64,000 bases of DNA from Chrysomallon squamiferum (lineage: Eukaryota; Mollusca; Gastropoda; Neomphalida; Peltospiridae): positions 33,886,683-33,950,682 of the forward strand of contig CM022671.1 in assembly GCA_012295275.1 (NCBI GenBank), given 5' to 3'. The translations under genes and the position numbers were made by a program. Every line of letters begins with the position of its first letter. The stretch's first letter is position 1. Of the stretch, positions 1 to 12,479 are shown piece by piece. The notes below the pieces were generated by a model. It did not search any database, was not told where the DNA came from, and worked only from the letters and a program-made list of their open reading frames with translations.

Positions 1-2220
1 GTGGCTTTCTGCCATGAGAATAACATTATGCACAGAGTGAGTATATTCAAATAAAACACTTCTTAGACCATATTCACAAGAATCTCAAAACTGAATAATA
101 AAGTAAAATATACACATTTACAAAAGCCACAATAGTAAAGTAAAGGATAAAAATAATACTAATAGTAATACTGAAGACACACATACATGTATGCAGACAC
201 ACACACACACACACACACGCACACACATTCACATACACAATTAATTTACACATTATTTTATTGTATATTTCTTGTTGTTGTTATTATTGTTATTATTAAT
301 TGTGTGTTGTTTTTCAGGATCTGAAGCCAGCCAATCTACTAATTAGTTCAACAGGACATCTTAAAATAGCTGACTTTGGTTTGGCTCGAGTTTTTCAAAA
401 TGTTCGAGACAGGCAGTACAGTCACCAGGTAGCAACCAGGTATTTTATTTCTAACATTTATTATTATTTGCTATAGTCACCAACAGCAAGTTCTGAGTTC
501 AAATAACAGTGCAGCCAGCAGCTCATTTTTAACAAAAAACTCATTTTTCAAAGATGTAAAATGTCGTCAATGATCCAGGTGTATGAATGATTGTTTTTAA
601 TCTCTGATATGATCCATGAAAATCAGTTTATAAATATTTATGTCAAGAATATATATATTTTTTTTTTTTTTTTTTTTCACAGAACAGCTACATATTCTTA
701 ACAAATTATAAATTTTAAACATTTAACTGATATTAAAACAAATTGCCATTTTGACAGTTTTCATTCAGACTGACATGGGCCTGAAAAACCCCCAAAACAA
801 ATCAAAAGAAATGATGTAAATGAAAAAGCAGTAAAAGAAAGACAAAAACTGTCACTTTATACATTGGCCTTCTTCAGTTAGCAAGAAGGGCAATTTTATA
901 TGCACCTTGCCACAAACAGGAAAGTATGTAGCAGTGTTGTTCATAAGCTAGTTGTGGGGCTCTGAGTGAGATTGGGAAAAATGGCCAGATTGTGGAGAGA
1001 GAATGATTTATTCTGTAGATCATTTTACCTTATTTTGTTAACTCTAACCACTGAACCAAAACCAACCTTCAACTCTTACATAGTATCTGATCAAAGATTT
1101 TGATGCCCCCTTCTGACTGCTGAACAGCAGCACAGGTTTCTTAGATTAATACATATTCATTAATATATTTCATTAAACAAGTCAGAATTTATTTCATAAT
1201 TTATTTATTTTGTCACAGCAGGATTTTGTGGCCACCAACTTTAATGGTTTCAGAAAAATTGGTTCTTATCACACGATATTCATTATGTCCTTCATTAAGA
1301 AACACTGCTGTAAATGTTAATTTATGCATTTATATTTTACTGGTTGTTGATTTACTTGTAATATTCATGTCTGATAATTCTGTTTTTTTTTGATGTTTTA
1401 CTGAACATAATCTGTTTTGAAAACGTTTATATATATATATATATGTTACTAACACAAAAATCCATGCCTTATCTTTCTGAAAATCCTATGTAAGTTAAAA
1501 CTTATTTTTATGTCTGAGCATGTCACCGTGAAATAATGCTATTATTTAATTTCAAAGCTAATCCAGGCTAACACTACATAAATATGGATCTATGTAAGTT
1601 GAACCAAGTAAATCAGGAGTGTTGTCTGCATTTGTTATATTCAACAGCTTGCAAATACGTCACTGAATGATTAATATTTTAATTTAGTATTATTGGTTTT
1701 TAAAAGCTTAAAACAAAATACTGCATACTTCAAATTGATTTATTAATTTTTCTTCTGCTTTTTTGACAACTGTAAACTATTATTTATTGCTTTCTGTCTT
1801 TGTAGGAAAGAAAACTGTAGTCAAGTTTTAAATATTCACAGGACATGAATGTATTTATAAAATCATTGAATTATAAACTGAAAATTTAGATTTTTCTTTA
1901 ATTTATTATTTAATTTTATTATAGTTTCTGAAATTTTTATAATTTTGTTGAGATGTTGTAATAAAGGAAATGTAATACTGCCATTGTTTTTTCTCACTAG
2001 CAGCAAAGAATGTTTTATTTGTGATAACTTCAGACAGGACTGTACACCATAGTCTTTGATAGACTTTTAATGAATTCTGTAGACTTAAATAGTAGTTATT
2101 ATTATTCCTATTATTATTATCAACATCATCATCATCATCTATATCATTATCATTATATGATTATTATTATTATTATTATCATCAACATCATTATTGTTGT
2201 TATTATCATCACAATCATTT

Positions 2221-2276
<56 letters not shown>

Positions 2277-2488
2277 ATCACCATCAATATCATCAGCATT
2301 GTTGTTATTTATTTACATATTTACAGGTGGTATCGTGCTCCTGAATTGCTGTATGGAGCCAGGAAATATGATGAAGGCGTTGACTTATGGTAAGAATGCC
2401 TGTTACTTTTTTAAAACTATGACTGTTGTAATTGTGATATTCACGTCAGTGTTCTGTTATAAACTCATAATTAGTTCATTTAGTATCG

Positions 2489-2547
<59 letters not shown>

Positions 2548-3606
2548 GATTATTATTATTATTATTATTATAATCTTCATCATCATTATTATCATATCAC
2601 AATAAAGTACTGAAATGCTGAGAAGTTCTGATTGCAAATTATGTACTAACTTGGTTAATAATGTTCAATCTCTCAGTATAACTCAGAACATCAGCCTGCT
2701 ATGAAAAGAAACCAAAAATTATATATGTATACATATACACAAACACAAACACATAAAAATGTAAACACACACACATGTTAATATATTGTGTTGTATTTCA
2801 GGGCTGTGGGTTGCATCTTTGGAGAACTTTTGAACAGCTCTCCTCTTTTCCCTGTAAGTTCAAATTGTTTTAAGTATCCACTTATTCAACATTAAAAAAA
2901 TAATTCCTGTGTAATATACTGTTAAACTCTCTATTATTTTCAATTTATTTTTATTACTTTGGTTAGTATTGCAAAGGGTTGTAACACCATATTTTTATTA
3001 TCCAATTAATTGGGTGAAAAAAAAAAAAATAATAATAATTTTTAAACACATGTATAATAATGTAGGTGTTTGAAATAAAGAAAGGTTTGCATATTTTTAT
3101 TTATTATAAAATTGAAATATTGTGAATTTGATGTTTATTTTTGAACCAAATGAGTGTTTTTAGCCAGACAGTTCATATTCTTGGTATTAGGAGTGTTTTT
3201 CATTTTCATTCTTCGGTTTTCAGAACAGGAATGTTCAAATAGAGAAAAGCAATTTTGTGGTTTTTATAACTATTTATTATTAGTAGTAGTAGCAGCAGTA
3301 ATAGTAGAAGTGATAGCATCAGTATCATTAGTAGCAGTATTGTTATTGTTACTGTTATTGTTATAATTATTACTACTACTACTACTACTACAAGTACTAT
3401 TACTACTAATACTATTTCTACTATCATCCTTATTTTTAGTGTTGTTGTTATTATTACTAATACTACCACTACTGTTATTACTACTATTAATACTACTACT
3501 ACTATTACTATTATTATTATTACTACCACAACTATTATTATTGCTATGACTGCTGTTACTACTACTACTACTATCATTATTATTATTATTACTATTATTA
3601 CTATTA

Positions 3607-3677
<71 letters not shown>

Positions 3678-3963
3678 GACTGCTATACTGTTTGTTTGTT
3701 TCAGGGTGAAACTGATATTGAACAGCTGTGTTATGTGTTAAGAGTCCTGGGTACTCCAAATGAACAAATCTGGCCTGTGAGGTTTTACATTCCTTTATTT
3801 TATTCTTTCAGTGATAATTTCACATATTAATTTCATTTATATATTAGGTAATGGTCTTAGTAAATATATTTGTTTTCTTCTTTCTTTTGTCTTCAATTAC
3901 TAATATTATTTTTATTTATTTATTTACTTACTTACTTACCTTCATATTCATTCATTCATTCAC

Positions 3964-4002
<39 letters not shown>

Positions 4003-4047
4003 TTTGTTTGTTTGTTTGTTTGTTTATTTATTTTCATATTCATTCAT

Positions 4048-4080
<33 letters not shown>

Positions 4081-5336
4081 ACAGGGTATGACAGATCTAC
4101 CAGACTATCACAAGATATCTTTCCCAGACAATCCACCAATTCCTTTTGAGGAAATTCTACCAGACGGTTCTCCTGTGGCCCTCGATCTGCTCAAGAGATT
4201 TCTTGTATACCCAAGCAAAAAGAGAATTTCAGCCAAAGAGGTATGTCACAGAAAACTGAAACATAATACTTTGTTATTAAGTATTATTTATTATTACTAA
4301 AACTGCTACTGATTCTACTACTACAACTTCAATATATCAGTTTTCTTAGTATAAATACTAGTACTACTCATAGTAGTAGCAGTAGTAATAATAATAGAAG
4401 CAGCAGTAGTAGCACTAGTACTACTTACAGTAATACCAGTGTTAAAGCAGACACTTACACTGTTGCTAATATTGTTACTATATCTTCTTCTGCTACTTCT
4501 GCTATCACTAATTATAATTCAAGTACAGATGCAAAATACTAATATAAAAACATGAAGACATTCTAAAGGAAATAATAATACAACCATTACTATTTACAAC
4601 AAATTTGATACTAACAGTACTATTGTTATGTACTCTAAAATTGATGTTAATACTGCTACTACAGTTACAACTACTATTATCTAAAACAATCAAAACTTCT
4701 GCTTTATTTAAACTGTTCCTACTGATTTTACGATTGTTGTTGATGTTCTAGTTGTTTATACATTATTAATTTTATTAATTTATTTATTTTTTATTTTTTA
4801 TTATTTATGTTATGTAAAGTATATTTGATGTCATTTAATTATTCTTTTATTATTGTTGTTTTTATTAGCATCATTGTCACCATTATTATTATTATTATCA
4901 TAATTACTGTTGTTGTTGTTATTATTATTATTTTTATTATTATTACTATCATTTTATTGTTATTATCATTCTTTTTATTATCATTACTGTTATTATTATC
5001 ACTATAGTTATTATTATTATTATAATTAATTATTATTAGTAGTAGTATTAGTAGTAGTATTAGTATTATTAGTATTATTAGTATTATTATTATTATTATT
5101 ATTATCTTTATTGTTATTATTATTTAATATTGTTTTTTTTCCAGGCACTTCTTCATCCCTATTTTTTCACTGAGCCTCTCCCCGCTCATCATTCTGAACT
5201 TCCAATACCTCAGAGAACTCGACACAGTGGCCTGCCTCACAAACACCAGGCTCACGAATACACCATCGACAAACCCTTGGAAGAATCCCTGCTAGATCCT
5301 GAACTGATAGCTCCTTATGTCATTAAACTCAAATAA
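1..5336 (+). CDS. CDK20: CDK20 (cell-cycle-related kinase), 3' seven exons, 5' partial
   Basis: Seven exons read in frame through GT-AG introns: 1-36, 318-439, 2327-2389, 2802-2853, 3705-3776, 4085-4240 and 5145-5336 (TAA). They give the last 230 residues; the family is about 345 long, so the N-lobe lies upstream of the window. The first exon ends in MHR and the next begins DLKPANLL, so the catalytic HRDLKPxN loop is split by an intron. IADFGLARVF is the DFG magnesium loop and VATRWYRAPELLYGAR is the P+1 loop and APE motif. WAVGCIFGELLNSSPLFP, LGTP and the C-terminal PLPAHHSELPIPQR and PLEESLLDPELI are specific to CDK20/CCRK rather than other CDKs. CDK20 is a cytosolic and ciliary CMGC Ser/Thr kinase that phosphorylates MAK/ICK-type kinases and controls ciliary Hedgehog signalling and G1/S progression (family knowledge). 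No inactivating change is visible. Confidence 0.95.
2095..2320. repeat. Imperfect ATT/ATC trinucleotide tract in CDK20 intron
   Basis: An impure (ATT)n/(ATC)n microsatellite that ends within about 20 bases of the exon starting at 2327. Long reading frames across it encode only Ile, Tyr or His runs and are not genes. Confidence 0.9.
2489..2570. repeat. (ATT)n microsatellite in CDK20 intron
   Basis: A nearly pure ATT array about 100 bases downstream of the exon donor at 2389. Confidence 0.9.
3280..3677. repeat. Impure ATT/ACT/AGT tract leading into an acceptor
   Basis: About 400 bases of trinucleotides of the form (T/A/G)-T/C-A, becoming pure ATT from about 3610 to 3676. The acceptor at 3704 follows within 30 bases, so the array sits where the branch point and polypyrimidine tract would be. 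Confidence 0.9.
3905..4080. repeat. (ATTT)n / (GTTT)n tetranucleotide tract
   Basis: A T-rich tetranucleotide array running to within four bases of the CDK20 exon at 4085. It probably doubles as the polypyrimidine stretch of that acceptor. Confidence 0.85.
4262..5124. repeat. Long impure trinucleotide tract, last CDK20 intron
   Basis: Nearly the whole last intron consists of degenerate ATT, ACT, AGT and GTT triplets on alternating strands. No coding evidence is present in it. Confidence 0.8.
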
Positions 5337-5394
5337 TCCTTTTTTAGATCCTGAATTATAGGTCCTTATGTCATTAAACTCAAATAATCCTTTT
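5294..5394 (+). repeat. ~50-bp tandem duplication over the CDK20 stop codon
   Basis: The last coding bases of CDK20, its TAA stop and the following T-run are repeated immediately downstream with a few substitutions. Only the first copy is in the reading frame; the second lies in the 3' UTR. Confidence 0.8.
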
Positions 5395-5546
5395 TTAAAT
5401 CCTGACATAAAAGCCCCTTACATTAGGAAACTCAAAACCCTTCTAAAAACTACAAGGCCAAGATTAATTTACAGTCCCACATAAATGTTTTAAATTCCAT
5501 TTAACAGTCTTCAGTTCAGGATAACCTACCTCAAAAATGAAAGCAG

Positions 5547-5552
5547 AATAAA
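5547..5552 (+). terminator. Candidate CDK20 poly(A) signal
   Basis: AATAAA about 210 bases after the stop codon. A second AATAAA lies near 5694. AT-rich sequence makes chance hits common, so this is tentative. Confidence 0.35.
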
Positions 5553-5559
5553 TTTATCT

Positions 5560-8169
5560 TCACTCTACCACGACTAAAACATTTTAAGACATGAAAGTAA
5601 TGAGTTGCTCAGAAACACTGGCTGTTTTAAATTAGTATTCACGACTACAGAACCCCTAATTCCCAAATTTCATTAATATATGGACAGTACAAAATAAATA
5701 TTTGTATTATCATTGTTGTTTTAAAGATAATGAAAATTTTTATAAAATTTCATGACTTTACTAAAGGCCTGTCACACCTAAAAAGCTTGTGATAAGGCAG
5801 CTGTCAGTTGTCCTGATAATAACACCAGCGAATGTATGTGATACTAGGTACTGAACTAACTGATATGCCAACATATGGCATGACTGGGTGACTGAGTGTG
5901 ATATGACAGTGGAATCTGTCAACAGACTGTTTTCTAGTTCCATATCATCTGTCCACAGTGTAACAAAATTAAAATAATAATAAATAAATTCTGACTTGTT
6001 TCTCTTGTATATATTTGTCTTAACATACATACAATTAAAGGCTTATACAAACATACACATAGCACAGAGAGAGAGGCAAACACAGAGACTGTAATATGAG
6101 AATCTTCTTATATTAATAATATATATATATATTTTTTTAAATTATCATTTGTATCTATTGTGTGACAAAATGATCTGTTCTATCACGTAAATATCATTTT
6201 ATTGCCATTTTTATTACAAATTACTCTCACCCATATACCATTAAATACATATTAATTACATAAATTTTATATGCGTCAGTCAAAAACAAAAGAAACAAAA
6301 CATTGCTGCAGTGTGCCTCTCCCGTCAAAAAAATAATAAATAAATAAAAATTATCAGACCTTAAGAAAGGTGAAGGAGAACAGCAGAAATGGACAAAAAG
6401 TCAGCTGGTCATTGCAGAAAAAGCTGACAAAAGGTAGACAGCAATAGCGACCTCTGGTGACAACTTTTATAAGCTTCTTAACACGAAGTCGATTAAGAAA
6501 TAAAAATATGTAATAATTTTAAATATTTTGTAATATTTATTTATTAATTTAACAAATGTTACTTTATTTGTACTGGATATTTCATTCGTCAGTTAAATTG
6601 TTCTACCAAGCATGTGCCCCAGAAATGGCCTAGAGGAAAATGTTGGTTTTGTTGATAAAATATTAGTGTATCAGTGAAGCGTTTCTTCATTTGTATGTTT
6701 AGTTCGATATATAGGATGAGGATGAGGTGTCATTGCAGAGAGTTATTTTATGTATTTGTGGTTAGCATGGAAACTCTGCCCTTCGAGCAGATATTTTTTA
6801 AATATATATTTTTTTCTCATACTTCTTGTCATCGCTATCTTCTTATTATTAGTATTGTTGTTGTTACAGTTGATATCGTTTCTATCGTTGTTGTTGCTGT
6901 TATTACTACTACCACTACTATTACAACGCCATCATTCATAATACTGCATTAAATTTACTTTCTTTAACGCTTTCTAAAGGTCTTCTCTTCATTTACCATT
7001 ACTGGCCATCCAGTGTCCAGTTTAATTAATTGTTTTCTATGATTGTTTTAAATATTTATTCATTTTTTTTTTTTTTTTTTTTTCATTAATTCGAAGTTAA
7101 TTACCCATATACAATTTGCATCAATCAAATTAATCTAGACTGCCATATCAGATATGACCGAGGCGACTGTTCGAACAAAACTGTTCGATCTTTCTTGGAT
7201 AATCGATTTCTGAATCGGAGAACACACTGTATCGATGGTGTACCGATACGGACCTTCTTAGAGATGATATCTCATCAATATCCTATAATTATTTACATTG
7301 CGTGTTTTTATTTCGATCACAGCTTAGTGGTTAATAACTAATATTACACCGCAATGCTCTCTTTTTAATTTTGTTTTATTATTATTATTATTTTTTTTTT
7401 TCCTGCTCTGTTTGGAAATGTTGATAGGACCTGCGCAGTTAAAAGTGTGAAAAAAAATTAATGATATAATGGAGATTAGCTTGACAATACGTTAACAGCT
7501 GGTAGTTTTATTTCTAAATTAGCACAGGTAATATTTATATATTTATACAGTTTGCTGGAGCTTCAAAACAAATAAGTGTAACTAAAATGATGATGATGAT
7601 GTTAATGTTAAAATAAAATCGAAATTTACAAGAACAATTTATTGAATAATTGATTCACTATTTCCAGCGATGTGGTTATAATAGATCAAATGTAATTCAG
7701 CTGATGTGTTCACATTCAATATCCCTTTATGTACAAACTGTATTTCACAAGACAGTGAAAACAAAAACATTACACACACACCTATATATATTTACATATT
7801 TACATGCATCACACACACACACACATATGTATGTATGTATGTATATAAACATGTAAAACACCTCTCTATGTCAATACATTTTTAATATGACAGCACCATA
7901 AGGTGTATTTTTGAATCGATTAATTACACACGTCAAAAATCCTGACGCAAATACCATGGAACTGTTTTTCAGTTTATTAATTTAAATTCAAAACGGCAGA
8001 GAGCAAGATTTTGTAAAACATTAAGTAGTTTAATAAGCATATATTTCATAAAAAAAAAAAATAAAAAAAAAAAAACATATAATAAATAAATAAATATATA
8101 TAACTACAGTCCACGTATTCGTTTCAGGTGTGTTAAAGAAAAAAAACCAAATATATTATTATCATCATT

Positions 8170-8207
<38 letters not shown>

Positions 8208-8250
8208 GGAAACCACAATCATCATTTGTTATTATTTATTTATTTATGTT
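5560..8250. other. AT-rich spacer, no supported gene
   Basis: No open frame with recognisable protein character occurs on either strand. Contents are T-runs (7063-7083), a short CA/TATG microsatellite (7806-7845) and an ATC microsatellite (8158-8206). Short frames at 5761-6030 (-) and 6674-6952 (+) show no family similarity I recognise and have biased low-complexity composition. Confidence 0.6.
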
Positions 8251-8252
8251 TT

Positions 8253-8575
8253 AAAATTAGAACATTTTTTGTAATAAATTGAAATCGATCTCGGAAAACA
8301 GTTAATTTGCAATATTTAATGGTAGTGTCAAAGAGAAAATTTTATATAACCATAATAAATAACTCATTACCCTTCAAATAACAATCCAGCGTACATAACT
8401 AAACACTGGATAAAGGTTTTAAAATTAGAAAATATTAAAATCGATCTCGAAAAACAGTTGATGTACAATATTTAATGGTAGTGTCAAAGGAAAAATTATA
8501 TATAAACAATAAACATATAAAGTACTCATTACACTTCAAATAACAAACCGGCTTAGATAAATAAACATTGGAAAA
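8253..8575. repeat. ~165-bp tandem direct duplication
   Basis: A segment with shared landmarks (AAAATTAGAA, ATCGATCTCG, AATATTTAATGGTAGTGTCAA, ACTTCAAATAAC) occurs twice in succession, at about 8253-8410 and 8421-8575, with scattered substitutions and small indels. Confidence 0.75.
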
Positions 8576-8779
8576 AAAAACAGCCAGCGGAATAATGAAC
8601 AGAAACAGACATTTTATAATCCGATCATGATAAACAATTTAACATGTAATAAACAGCAGAAGAATCATAAACTGTTATGGCACAAAGAAATGTTAAAATT
8701 AAACATATAACAAAGAAATATCCACGTTAGAGTTACGTAGTTGATTTAGACTAGTTTTAATGGTGAATGGAAAAAAAGG

Positions 8780-9410
8780 TCACATGAAAAACGTCACAGA
8801 AAAAAAGTCACAGTTTTGTATAGGAAAAAAAGAAGGTCTGTTCCCAAAACTGGGCTGTCTCCAGATTAGGTAAACGGTGAGGTGTTCTAATCTGCTTCCA
8901 GAAATGGGAAAACTGGCGTGAGCAATTAAGGCCAATTTAGACGCATGGGGATAACGAGAAGAACAGAGAGGGGTGGGGCGATTAACGAGATTAACCTTAA
9001 TGAGCAGTGAAGAGCAGAGGTGAGCCGGAATAGAGATTGCAAGAAAATTAATGTTTGGAGATATGAAATTAATGTTATATCTCAGTAAAATCTGGAGTCA
9101 GGAAATACTTTGACGTGTGGGGTTAACGAAATCAATTAAGAGAAATATATCAGCTTGAGGTGGAGTACTTTCTGGGACATTTCGTGTGTAAAGTGTGACT
9201 GAATGTGCTTCCAAATTGTGGACAAAATACTATTTAACAGAAGTACATCAGTTAAGGTGATTGAACACCAGTTAGTAAGGGTGAGCAATAAATTGCCAGA
9301 AATGGAACAACTGGCGTGTCCAGTTAAGATGTGTTATAATCTCACTGCCAGATTCGGGAATAAACCGAAAAAAAGTCACAGGAAAAAAGCCACAAAATTT
9401 ATGGGTTTGT
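8780..9410. other. Spacer with recurring AAAAAGTCACAG words
   Basis: The word AAAAAAAGTCACAG or a variant recurs at about 8775-8815 and 9366-9395. 'Ccagaaatggaaaactggcg'-like words recur at 8898 and 9295. This suggests an old dispersed repeat, but I cannot name a family. The frame at 9203-9412 spans part of it and does not look like a real gene. Confidence 0.35.
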
Positions 9411-10390
9411 AGATTATTTAATGTGGCATCATTGTATGCATGGGGTAATTCTTAAGCTTATTGATTAGGCTGGATTAAAGAAAGGGGCTTCATATTGGGT
9501 CTAGCTTGGATTTATCTTACTGATTGGGATATATTTAAACTTAGGGCTTCCTATCGTAAATAATTTATAAATGAATTTCACTGTATATTCTTCAGCTTGC
9601 TCTAGTATCAGAAATATGTTTAATATGGAAGTTACTGATAGAAATACGGGTGGTAGCAAAATCTGTTACGAAGGGTTCATGTATACCAAACATGCAACTT
9701 GTAAAACAAATGTGTGATGCAAATGCGTCAAAAAAATCTAGTTGCAGTTGTCGAGGTTCAGTGATAATAGACTTACAGAGAGACCCTTGAGGACTGCAGT
9801 TTGCGACTGTGGCAGAATTTCTTCGTGGTATTGGGTGGAACATCAGCCTAAACCACCAACATTAAAATCAATTAACATGGGTTTCACCTATCTTTCATTT
9901 CTAATATATTTCTTAATTTTAATAAAAAGAACTGTGACTTTTTTCCCCCTAGAATCAGTTTAAATAAAAGGCTGAGTAACACTGATGATAAGACAGCCCA
10001 CACTGAACAATAATTCCAGCTTGACGTTTTATTTCTTTAGCTCAACGAGTAACTTGGTCCCTAGCTACATTTTCCAGAACTAGCTCAGAAGCAAAATTGG
10101 AACGCGAATAAATGAGAATACGAAAATTTCACTGATATTAATTGTTTGGAAAATGTAACAAATTACTAATTTATATACAAAAAAAAAAAAAAAAAAAAAT
10201 GAATTTCTTATTACTGAAAATTAATAATAAAAAAAAACCCCAACAACATATATACATATATGAGTCTTAATATCCATGTTGATCGATAAAAGCCTTCAAA
10301 AAAATTATTATTTATTACGGCTTCTTAGAGGCTAAATTTAGAAAATCAGTTCCACCACAAAAACTAACGCGAAAGCCGCTGATACATCAC

Positions 10391-10562
10391 TTTTATGACA
10401 AAGCAAATGGTTATTCTGATAATAAAACAATATTTATATATATATTTATTTCAGTTTTATGACAAAGCAAATTATTATTTTGCAAAGAAAATATTAATAA
10501 TATATATAAATAAAATATTATATTATTTTATTTTCAGAATAACCATTTGCTTTGTCATAAAA
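10391..10562. repeat. Perfect 29-bp inverted repeat (MITE-like hairpin)
   Basis: Bases 10391-10419 are the exact reverse complement of 10534-10562 and enclose 114 bases of AT-rich sequence. A third, partial copy in direct orientation begins at 10455. Ends in inverted orientation with no coding content fit a MITE or a rearranged copy of one; no convincing target-site duplication is visible. Confidence 0.6.
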
Positions 10563-10978
10563 TTAAAATATCAGCTCTGCTTATTTCTTTGTGCTGTTTG
10601 AAACTGCATGTTGAAGGTATAATCCACTGTTTGTTACAGCCTTGTTCTTCACAAATGCATAGTTTTGTGCCATTGAACAAAATCTTTCTCTATATACAAT
10701 CAACAAAACATATAATAGCTAATACAGTCTACGGGTTAACCCTCCGTAAAGCTAAATAAAATAGAATAAAATAAATAATAAATAATACATAATACATAAA
10801 ATAAAATAAAAATAAAAAAAGAAAAGAAAAAAGAATAAGAAAAAAAAAAGAAAAGAAAATAAACACTGGATCCTTCCTTATAAGTCAATTGATTTGAACT
10901 ACGAGCTAAGGAATTGGAGAAAGTTAATTATATTTATATTGGTTCACTGACTATAACTCATCGCTGTTGTTGCTCTCA

Positions 10979-11100
10979 CACACACGCACGCACACGCACG
11001 CACACACACACATATACACACACATGCACACACACGCACACACGCACGCACACACACATACACACACACATGCACACACACACACACGCATACACACACA
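10979..11100. repeat. (CA)n microsatellite with CGCA interruptions
   Basis: A CA-dinucleotide array interrupted by CGCA and TA steps. The His-Thr reading frame over it is an artefact of the repeat. Confidence 0.9.
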
Positions 11101-11102
11101 AA

Positions 11103-12456
11103 GTAATTAATTACTAGATATTACTGATAGACAAAAACATTATCGCAGTAATTACTACTGCACTGCGTATTGATTGTATGAACAGAGATAACAGAATACA
11201 TCGATAATTTGTTTTGTTTCAGTGCATAATACACAGTTATTGATTTATTGATAAATCGATAATGTGTGGTGCTGTTGAATACACAAAGCAGTAAAATGAT
11301 CCACTGTTTTATATATTATTAAAGTTTCTGATATCAGATGACGTTAATCCTGAAACTTACTTCTCTGTCCTGATGTGACTGAAATAAACGAGTCATTTGG
11401 CTTTGAAACGTTTAGTGGAAGAGTGAACTTTTGAGTAACGCCTGGTCACGTGATTAATATTTCGTAGATTTGTCTGATGCGCTGTTTCCAGCGTGATATA
11501 TAGTTTATGGAAATGTACAAATATAAATATCTCTTGATGCTTCTAGAGGAGCAACTCTTAAAATAGAGCAGCAACTTTTGTACCTTTTATTATCACCTAA
11601 ATAATAATATAGAAACCTAAATAATTACCTATGTATGACCTGATCCAAATGCACTGAGATCAGTTTCAAAGAAAACGTATCCAAAACACCTATTTGGACA
11701 ACTTATTCCATGCAAGAAATTTAACATTATGGCATAATTTCAAAGCTTTTTTTATTTAATTTTTAATCTTTATTTTCAATTTTCCATCTTCAATTTTTCA
11801 TTTGTTTTTAGTTACTTATTTTTATTAATATTTTATTTTTTTATTTTATTTTTTTCAGTAATAAATCAATAAAGACAATTACTTCGTCGGTCGATCATAA
11901 GGTTGTTTGTTATTTGATGCCTTTTTAAAAAAATTCAAAGTAAAAACAACAGCAATAATAATTTAAGCTATTAAATATGAATTTAAAACAAAATAATACA
12001 CTTGCATACATGTAAAAAAAACCCACATATAACCAACCGAAAAAATACTCATACCTTTTATTTACTTTTTATATATAAAGGTGTGAAGAATAAATTAATA
12101 TTTGACTTGTGTATATATCTACATAATTAATATTCGTATCCGATATGCCTGCCATGATATTCTAAATAGTCTGAATAATCTTAATTTGTATAAAACAGCA
12201 AGATATTTTTATCACAGATGAATAATATTTATAGTGTCCACAAGCCATTAAAATCGTTTTTACATTTAAAATTTATAATTTGTCCAAATATGTCCATCAT
12301 ATTTCGCGCTGTTTTTATAAAGATCAGAATATATTCAAGATTAAACTAAATGGGGGAACAATGCATACAGTGCTGCACAAGTACCAAATTACCAAATAAT
12401 GTGCGATTTTTCGGGGTAAACATACAGCAATCACTAAATGTCAAAAAAACTAATAT
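11103..12456. other. AT-rich spacer downstream of the GT61 gene
   Basis: No supported coding region, RNA gene or mobile element. It contains T-rich stretches at 11750-11860. Confidence 0.5.
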
Positions 12457-12462
12457 TTTATT
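12457..12462 (-). terminator. Candidate poly(A) signal of the GT61 gene
   Basis: AATAAA on the - strand, 18 bases past the TAG stop at 12480-12482. The spacing is short but possible for a compact intronless gene. Confidence 0.3.
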
Positions 12463-12479
12463 ATCACATTATTTCCTCG

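Noticed and set aside
2070-2613. Ile/Tyr-rich frames over ATT arrays (also 3206-3577, 4807-5007, 22337-22537, 52621-52870, 54340-54877)
   Set aside because: Trinucleotide repeat artefacts inside introns. The only genuine coding part in 2070-2393 is the CDK20 exon 2327-2389.
5761-6030. 89-codon frame on - downstream of CDK20
   Set aside because: No recognisable domain, signal or splice context; composition like the surrounding non-coding DNA.
7140-7260. Short palindromic words around ATCGAT and TTCGAACAAAACTGTTCGA
   Set aside because: Too short and isolated to support a binding site or transposon end.
9203-9843. Frames at 9203-9412 (+), 9592-9843 (-) and 9742-9963 (+)
   Set aside because: They overlap a probable dispersed repeat and each other on opposite strands, and no family is recognised.
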